From Rhodamnia argentea (taxonomy: Eukaryota > Streptophyta > Magnoliopsida > Myrtales > Myrtaceae), in assembly GCF_020921035.1 (NCBI RefSeq), contig NC_063151.1, positions 5,146,001 through 5,210,000 of the forward strand: a DNA stretch of 64,000 nucleotides. The letters run 5' to 3'. Positions within the stretch are counted from its first letter, which is position 1; each line of letters starts with the position of its first letter. The translations under genes and the position numbers were made by a program. This document shows, one piece after another, positions 57,959-64,000 of this stretch. The notes under the pieces were generated by a model. That model saw nothing but the letters and a program-made list of their open reading frames with translations. It was not told the DNA's origin and did no database searches.

Positions 57959-60537
57959 CTAAGGAGCCATGAGAATTTTCCTCAAGGAGTGTCTCTTTTC
58001 AGTGAGGCAACCTGAACTAGTCAAAGAAGTTATCCACAGCTGGTCGGACCTCAACGGCTCATCATCATCATTCCTATGCCAGCTCCAGAATGCATGTGAT
58101 GAATTCACAACCTTGAGCTCACCGTGACCAAAGCTGGCTTCACGGAAGACAGACCACTCTGGCGGGGGGTCCTTATATCTGTAATGATGCACAGGAGCTA
58201 TATTAACATTTCCAGATGCACCCATCACTAGATTTCTTTAGAGTGAGGACATACCTATGAGCTAAACCTTCTCTGTTCCCCCCATCACCAATGGTAATGT
58301 GAACAACACCACAAGGATCAGGTTTTCCACTATAGACACGTTTCTGTTCAGTGACAACAAAAACCTAAAATCACGCCTCATGCACATAAATTAACAATGG
58401 TAGATGAAAAGTTCTAGGTAAAGGGTCATACAGAGCGCTCATAAGCATGCACATGTCCCGCAAATACTAGGTCCACCCCAGCTGCATAAAGCAATGGTTC
58501 CATGGCTTCCATCATCCCATCGCCTTCACCTTGGTGAGCATAGTTACTGTTATACCAAGGTGCATGGAACAATACGATCAGCCATGGAGTTTTACCGCGA
58601 TCAACCTTTGAAAGATCAGCCTGTAGATTGAGAATAAGACATATGTCAGCAGAGAATTCAAAACCATCAGACGCAAATGAGTGCTAAATATCAGCATAAG
58701 TCCTTCGCATCAATAAAAGAAAAAAAAGAACAACATATGATAGCTGATAATGAATGCCTTTGCCTTTGACAACTAATATTGAGATTACTTCGCCATTGCA
58801 AGGTCAAGATTCAATATTGCCTCATTAGCAAAACAGTAGCTTACACTTCATTTCAAGTCTATTTACTTCTTAAAAATATATTCAATGATATGCAAATTAC
58901 AAACTCCATCTATCCCCTACAGATGGCTGACAGCACAAACTTCCTCCCATGTAATCATTGCATTTAATTGATTCACTACTGCATCCGTAGTATTGCGACG
59001 ACTTCTGCATGACAAAGAAGAGGGAAATGAAGAATAACCTTCAACCAATTATACTGCTCTGAGTATTCATCATAGCCTGTGTATGAGCCTAGCATGATGA
59101 TATGGATGCCTGCCACCTCAAAAGAGTAGTATAGATTCGAACTCGATCCACTTTCCTCAAATGGCATCTTCCACCTAGCATTATAGGACTGAAATCCATC
59201 TTTAATCAGTGGAATTCTCTCCTGCTCATGGTTTCCTTCTGTTACCATCCAAGGCCTTGCACTTGCAAGTGGCTGTACCAGCTCACCAAATGTGTCCCAG
59301 CGATGCTGTATGTAATCAGCATAGGACAGATCCCCAGGAAGGAGATGCACATCGTACTTGCATTGATCGATGTGGTCTAGTGTTGATTTAGTCCAGCCAG
59401 TTTGGCCCAAATCTCCTGCCACAGCAAAAGTAACCGGAAGTTCAGCGGGAGGAGTCTTGAGCTGGAACTCAGGACCCTCTCCTCCACATCTGTAGAAGTA
59501 TGCAGTGTTGCTCTCCAATGGCCCGATAACTGTATGGTGTATCTTTCCAGAGCTATACAATATATAACTATAAGAAGTGCTCTCTCCTTGAGCTATAGTG
59601 TCATATCGACCAGGTGATGTTCCATACTCCACGTATGAAGGGGAAGATTTACCATCAGTGACCCATGAGATGCGCATATGTCTGTCTCCAGCTAAAGAAA
59701 TGTGAACCTGCAAGAGTACGGATTTGATACCGTCACATAATGTACCAATTTGAGATCTTGGTGAAGCAGTTGGAACTCATCTCAGAATAATACTGGAAAT
59801 CACCAACTATTGACCAATCCGCTGATCGTCAAGCGAACAAAGTCAACACAACAATAGAACAAGACAACCAAGCTTCTCCCACTAAACAAACTCAATCAAC
59901 ACATAAATTGAGAAAAAGATCAGACCTACAGTCCTATGGAAGATCAATAACAGATCATTCAACACCTTGGCCTTCACCATAAATTGGTGATACTGCTAAA
60001 AAAACAACATAGTTTATGAGGACGGTGTAGGGCGATGAGGCTGACTGTAGTCATCACACTGATAAAGATACAGCTAGTAAACTTGGTAATAAACGACTAA
60101 TCTTTATATGATATGAGACTCCACATCTGACAATCTTCACCACAAGATGAAACACGAAGCAAGTGCAGCTTCAGAAACACAACAAGAAGCTCCAACAAAG
60201 CGACCATTTTCCTGATAACAAGGAGATCGCAGAAGCGAGCCGAATTCAACCCCCACCGCAACGATAATCAACAGAAAGGACGACCCAGGTAACGGAAGCC
60301 ATGCTAACTTGACGAACTTCATACCGGAAAAGGAGAGGGCTTTCGAAATGAAAGATCGGCAGAAAAAAAGAAGGAGCGAGAATTGGCGAAGTCCTTCACC
60401 TGCTGGGGATAAGAAGAGGCCTTGCGTTCCGATGGGAAATCGAGGGTCTTACGAGGTTGGGGTCTCACGTAATCGGCCGCGACAGTACCTGAGAAGATCC
60501 ACAGAAACAGCACTAAAGTCGGGATCTTTCGTTCCAT
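57959..60537 (-). CDS. Purple acid phosphatase, PAP18/20/21/22-like
   Basis: Secreted metallophosphatase that hydrolyses phosphate esters at acid pH with a two-metal centre. Five exons (60537-60400, 59707-59039, 58620-58432, 58343-58255, 58178-57959) join in phase to 434 residues. An N-terminal signal peptide is clear (hydrophobic [15 protein letters not shown], cleavage near residue 21). All five metal-ligand blocks are present: GDLG (144-147), GDLSYAD (171-177), GNHE (204-207), LFHAPWYN (His288) and GHVHAYER (His325, His327). A fibronectin-like N-terminal domain carries MRISWVTDG and YVEYGTSPG. The length fits the low-molecular-weight plant PAP group that includes Arabidopsis PAP18 and PAP22. 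Such genes often respond to phosphate starvation; I saw no confident regulatory site. An in-frame ATG at 60549 would add MKSA. Confidence 0.95.
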
Positions 60538-62326
60538 GGCGGACTTCAAATCCTTCCTCGTTTGTCAGGGGATGTTCATTCCTACTCGCCCGACTTCTCC
60601 AGAGCTCTATCTGCTCTTCTTGGTCGCTTGAGCAAGCCATGGCCATCCTGTTGGTAAAGTGGGAAGTGAAGTGACGCGATCACCCCTTCAGGCATCCGAG
60701 GCCTCTGAGGCTTTTGGTTCTTTTGGGCCTCTTTGTATAGGGCCGCTTCCTCACACTATCCACTCCAGTGATGCAACTCTTTTTCCAATATATAGCTGTG
60801 CTCTCTCTTAATATCCTAAAGGTCCTTATTACGCCTCATTTTGTTCTATAGTTGTTTGTATGATTCAACTTTTTGTTCTTCCATACTTTCACTGCCTTCT
60901 TCTAATTAATCGCGCGCACTTTCTATTTTTTCTAATAAAATCCTTCTACTTAAATATAATGTCTAATCAAGTCCCCCGATACAAAATCCAAATCAAATCC
61001 TGTGACATGACCGTCAAAGGATACCAGAGTATGATGAGCGTTAAATAATGCGTGAGTCAATACCCACCATAGATAGTGACTTGGTGGGACCAAAATAATA
61101 CGAATTTTGTACAATGAAATCCGGGCTGATTGAAGTGAGCTAGTATGCATCCGGCCTCTGGTAGACAACTTCTCCATAGATGCCCGTCGGCACGAACTCC
61201 AACTTCCAAATGGAACAATTATTGCCCGCATCCGGATCACATGAGTGCGGATCACATCCACTGTCGAATGCTTTCCTCCTTCAAAAGATGCAACAGCTTC
61301 AACCTTGGATCCTCTCTGACAACTTTCTCCTTGCTCTCATCCACGTTCCATCCCGGCACGATCAAGCTCATCACTCGGAACTCAGCCGCCTCCCCGGAGT
61401 TCATCAATGACGAGCGCATTACGAGTAGGAAATAGAAGTGCAGATCCATGCAGAACCCACGCTCTTCGAGTCCTCGTGTTCCGCGCCACCGCCTCGTCCA
61501 AACGCTCAGCTGATTTACGGTTGCGGCATGAGCACCTGTCAAAAGAATTTGACAGTGCACGTGCGTGGCACGTGCATGGTTTGTGCCACTCAGATAAGAA
61601 ATGACTTCTTTTCATCACTAGGAACATCCCAACCGCGTGGGAACTACTGTTCCTTCTTTTGCTGGAAATTACATTCCTTCGCTTATCTCTGGAATTACCT
61701 TTCCATTCCTTTCTGGTTTAAAAAAGTTATCAAGACTCCCGCAGGACTCATTTTCCCTGCAGTTTCCAAGAAACCCGCCTCCAATTCCATCCTTAGTTTC
61801 TTCGCATTCTTTTTCTTCTTTGCCCTTCATCTCGTTTTGTTGGGTTTTGCCCCCAAGGGACGATGCAAGTTTGCCGGCGTTTTAGCCTGATGGTTATATG
61901 TCTTTTCCTGGAACTTTTTAACAGTACAAAAGTACAATTTTAAAACGAGATCTTGTTTCCCCTCCCGTTAAATTATGATGGTGGCAGAGGCAAATACACA
62001 GGAATGCACATCCGGGCTCAAGTCCGTTTGTTGGTGGTCACATCAATCATTTTTTGTCCTCTGTTAGCTCAGCCTTATGCTATTTTGTTTTGTCTCATCC
62101 GCAATTTTCAATAGAGCGAATGCTAAACGAAACAAATCGGCAGAATACTTAACAAGAAGTTGTATCCATCCAAGTGGTTGCGTTTTCTGCATAGTAATCG
62201 TCAAGCCCACCTCCCGGAAGGAATCTACCAGCTAAAATGCTAGCTCGGAAACTGACAAGAGTCAAGAGCTATATCTCTCTTGCTCTTGCTTTCCCCTCAT
62301 CACCACACGCACCCCCTGCCGCAACA
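60538..62326. other. Divergent intergenic region between phosphatase and P450 genes
   Basis: Contains the two promoters. A minus-strand stretch at 61250-61560 (ending VVREDPRLKLLHLLKEES) and a nearby frame with LEFVPTGIYGEVVYQRPDAY look protein-like but are in different frames and have no start or exon chain, so a decayed host-gene fragment is possible. No family recognised. Confidence 0.5.
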
Positions 62327-64000
62327 ATGAACATTCTGATCGCTCTTCTCCTCTTTCTTCTACCAGTTCTCTTGCTGTTGAGCTGGAGAAGAAGAGGATC
62401 GTCGAGAAAGCTGCCTCCGGGATCACTGGGAATCCCCGTGATTGGCCAGAGCATTGGCCTGCTCCGAGCCATGAGGACGAACACGGGCGAGAAATGGGTC
62501 CGAGAAAGAGCGAGGAAGTACGGACCGATCTCGAAGCTCACCCTCTTCGGCAAACCGACGGTGTTCATTCACGGGCAAGCGGCGAACAAGTTCGTGTTCC
62601 ACGGAGACGGCAGCATGGTCGCCAACAAGCAGACATCGTCCGTTCGTGCGATTCTGGGAGACCGCAATCTGCTGGAGCTCGGTGACCAGGATCACAAACG
62701 GGTGAGAGACTCTTTCATGTCGTTCTTGAGACCGGAATCGCTGAAGCAGTACGTGGGGAAAATGGATGGAGAAGTCAGAGAGCACATCGAGTTGCACTGG
62801 CAGGGGAAGGAAAAAGTGTCGGTATGTCGATGTCCTGTAAATTCTGTATGGCCTCTGCGTGCAGGGACTATGAGAATGAATGCATAGACTGGAAGCAGAG
62901 AAAAGTACACTAACGTTTTGATTTCCCTATAGGTGTTGCCCCTGATGAAAATCCTTACATTCAATATCATATGCTCTCTTCTTTTTGGTGTGGAGGAGAG
63001 AGCTGAAAGAGAGAAATTCCTGAAAAATTTCCAAGAAATGATAGAGGGGATGTGGTCAATACCAGTGAAGCTGCCGTTCACGCGCTACAACCGGAGCCTC
63101 CGTGCAAGCTCCAGGGTCCAAAGTATGTTGAAGGAACTTGTACAAAAGAAGAAGGTGAAACTAGAGCAGTGCGCTGCAACTCCTCATCAAGATTTGATCA
63201 CATGCTTGTTAAGCAAGCGCAATGAAGGAAATGAGCGAGCTGTGACTGACAAGGAAATTCTGCACAATATCATGCTGGTCATGGTTGCTGGACATGATAC
63301 CTCATCGGTTCTCATAACTTTCATGCTGCGTCTTCTATCTAAGAATCCTGCTGTTTATGAAGCAGTTCTTCAAGGTACCCATAGTCTATTTCCGGCATCT
63401 TTTTAAATTTGTCAAATCTGCATAGAGATTCCTGCAGCCCCAAAAGGAAGGAAGCTAAGACAAAGCGAAGAAGAATTTGCTCAAACTCAGTTCACTCTTG
63501 AACTCTACATAAATTTGTGGAGTTTCCAAAGCCAGATGTCAACTCTGATAACAAAGATCAGAAGCATGTTCTTTCCCCCTTGTCGCTACAAGTCATAAGC
63601 TTGGTTTGCTTTTGCAGAACAAGAAGACATAGCAAGAAGCAAGAATTCAGGAGAACCATTAGCGTGGGAAGACCTTGCCAGGATGAAGTACACATGGAGA
63701 GTGGCCATGGAAACCCTGAGGATGGTTCCACCCATTTTTGGTGGCTTCAGGTTAGCCTTAAAGGATATCGACTATGGCGGATACCTCATTCCTAAAGGCT
63801 GGCAAGTAAGGATGCAAATAACTTTTCCTAGATCTTCCAATCGTTGCACTATCTGCTGTTCATTCACTCTGCCTGTGAAACCAGTCGATTGACACACTTT
63901 CGGTATTTAACTTGCGATTTAGATCTTCTGGGCATCGAACATGACACACATGGATGAGGTCATATTCCCGGAGCCAGCAAAGTTCGATCCTGCTAGATTT
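62327..64000 (+). CDS. Cytochrome P450, CYP716-like (3' end off window)
   Basis: Heme monooxygenase of the clan-85 type, anchored in the ER membrane. Exons 62327-62821, 62933-63374, 63618-63805 and 63923-64000 give 401 residues in one frame; families are about 475-490 long, so the end with the heme-binding cysteine lies past base 64000. Seen: a membrane anchor (MNILIALLLFLLPVLLLLSW), the proline hinge KLPPGSLGIPVIGQS, the oxygen-binding I-helix AGHDTSS (284-290), the K-helix ETLR (Glu344, Arg347), and the start of the PERF region, FDPARF. CYP716 enzymes commonly oxidise triterpenes or, in conifers, taxanes; the substrate here cannot be read from the sequence. ATG 62237 in the same frame lies upstream, but 62327 gives the standard anchor. 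An incomplete window, not a broken gene, explains the missing end. Confidence 0.85.

Noticed and set aside
61407-61890. Plus-strand open frames of 65-150 codons before the P450 gene
   Set aside because: Low-complexity Ser/Phe/Pro-rich translation, no family and no consistent start.
1-64000. LTR-type, viral or other capsid-bearing elements
   Set aside because: No polymerase, integrase or capsid-like open frames and no long terminal direct repeats were seen on either strand.
1-64000. CRISPR arrays, bacterial defence genes or operons
   Set aside because: The window is spliced plant nuclear DNA; no regularly spaced repeats or prokaryotic gene layout.

Overview
The window is nuclear DNA of a flowering plant, almost certainly a eudicot. 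Its genes are split by GT..AG introns, its intergenic DNA is AT-rich and full of short inverted-repeat elements, and every recognisable protein belongs to a plant family. I cannot fix the species; a woody rosid is a guess. I found no bacterial operon, CRISPR array, rRNA, confident tRNA, or LTR-type or viral element.

Layout. A partial OTU deubiquitinase gene (minus, running off the left edge) is followed by a coiled-coil protein of the At5g41620/At1g50660 type (minus, CDS 5456-9350). About 8 kb of repeat-rich DNA follows. Next are an unrecognised basic/acidic, probably nuclear protein (plus, 17497-21181) and, tail to tail with it, the atypical Hsp70/Hsp110-type chaperone HSP70-16 (minus, 22652-27269). 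A 7.5 kb gene-free island (27270-34824) is packed with inverted-repeat transposons. It is followed by a coconut/Limnanthes-type lysophosphatidic acid acyltransferase (plus, 34825-37098), an AT-hook protein with a long 5' leader intron and a leader ORF (plus, 41956-43202), an ataxin-2-like SM/PAM2 protein (minus, 44911-50276), DEAD-box helicase RH32 (plus, 52689-57220), a purple acid phosphatase (minus, 57959-60537) and a cytochrome P450 cut by the right edge (plus, from 62327).

The exon chains were assembled by hand from splice consensus, reading phase and family resemblance. Every complete chain sums to a whole number of codons with no internal stop. The genes are ordinary single-copy housekeeping or metabolic genes and do not form a pathway. 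Two neighbour pairs recall Arabidopsis order (OTU next to coiled-coil; RH32 - PAM2 protein - AT-hook protein), which points to old conserved microsynteny.

The most unusual content is non-coding. At least seven tiny 17-27 nt oligo(A/T) insertions are each flanked by 9-18 bp direct repeats and look like extremely 5'-truncated retroposons, beside one 184 bp relative. Several exact tandem duplications fall on functional sites: a duplicated splice donor in the OTU gene, a duplicated stop codon, and two duplications in one RH32 intron. There is also a perfect 23-bp-stem hairpin and several inverted-repeat element families, three of which carry GC-rich cores between AT-rich arms. I saw no sign of an undescribed multi-gene system.
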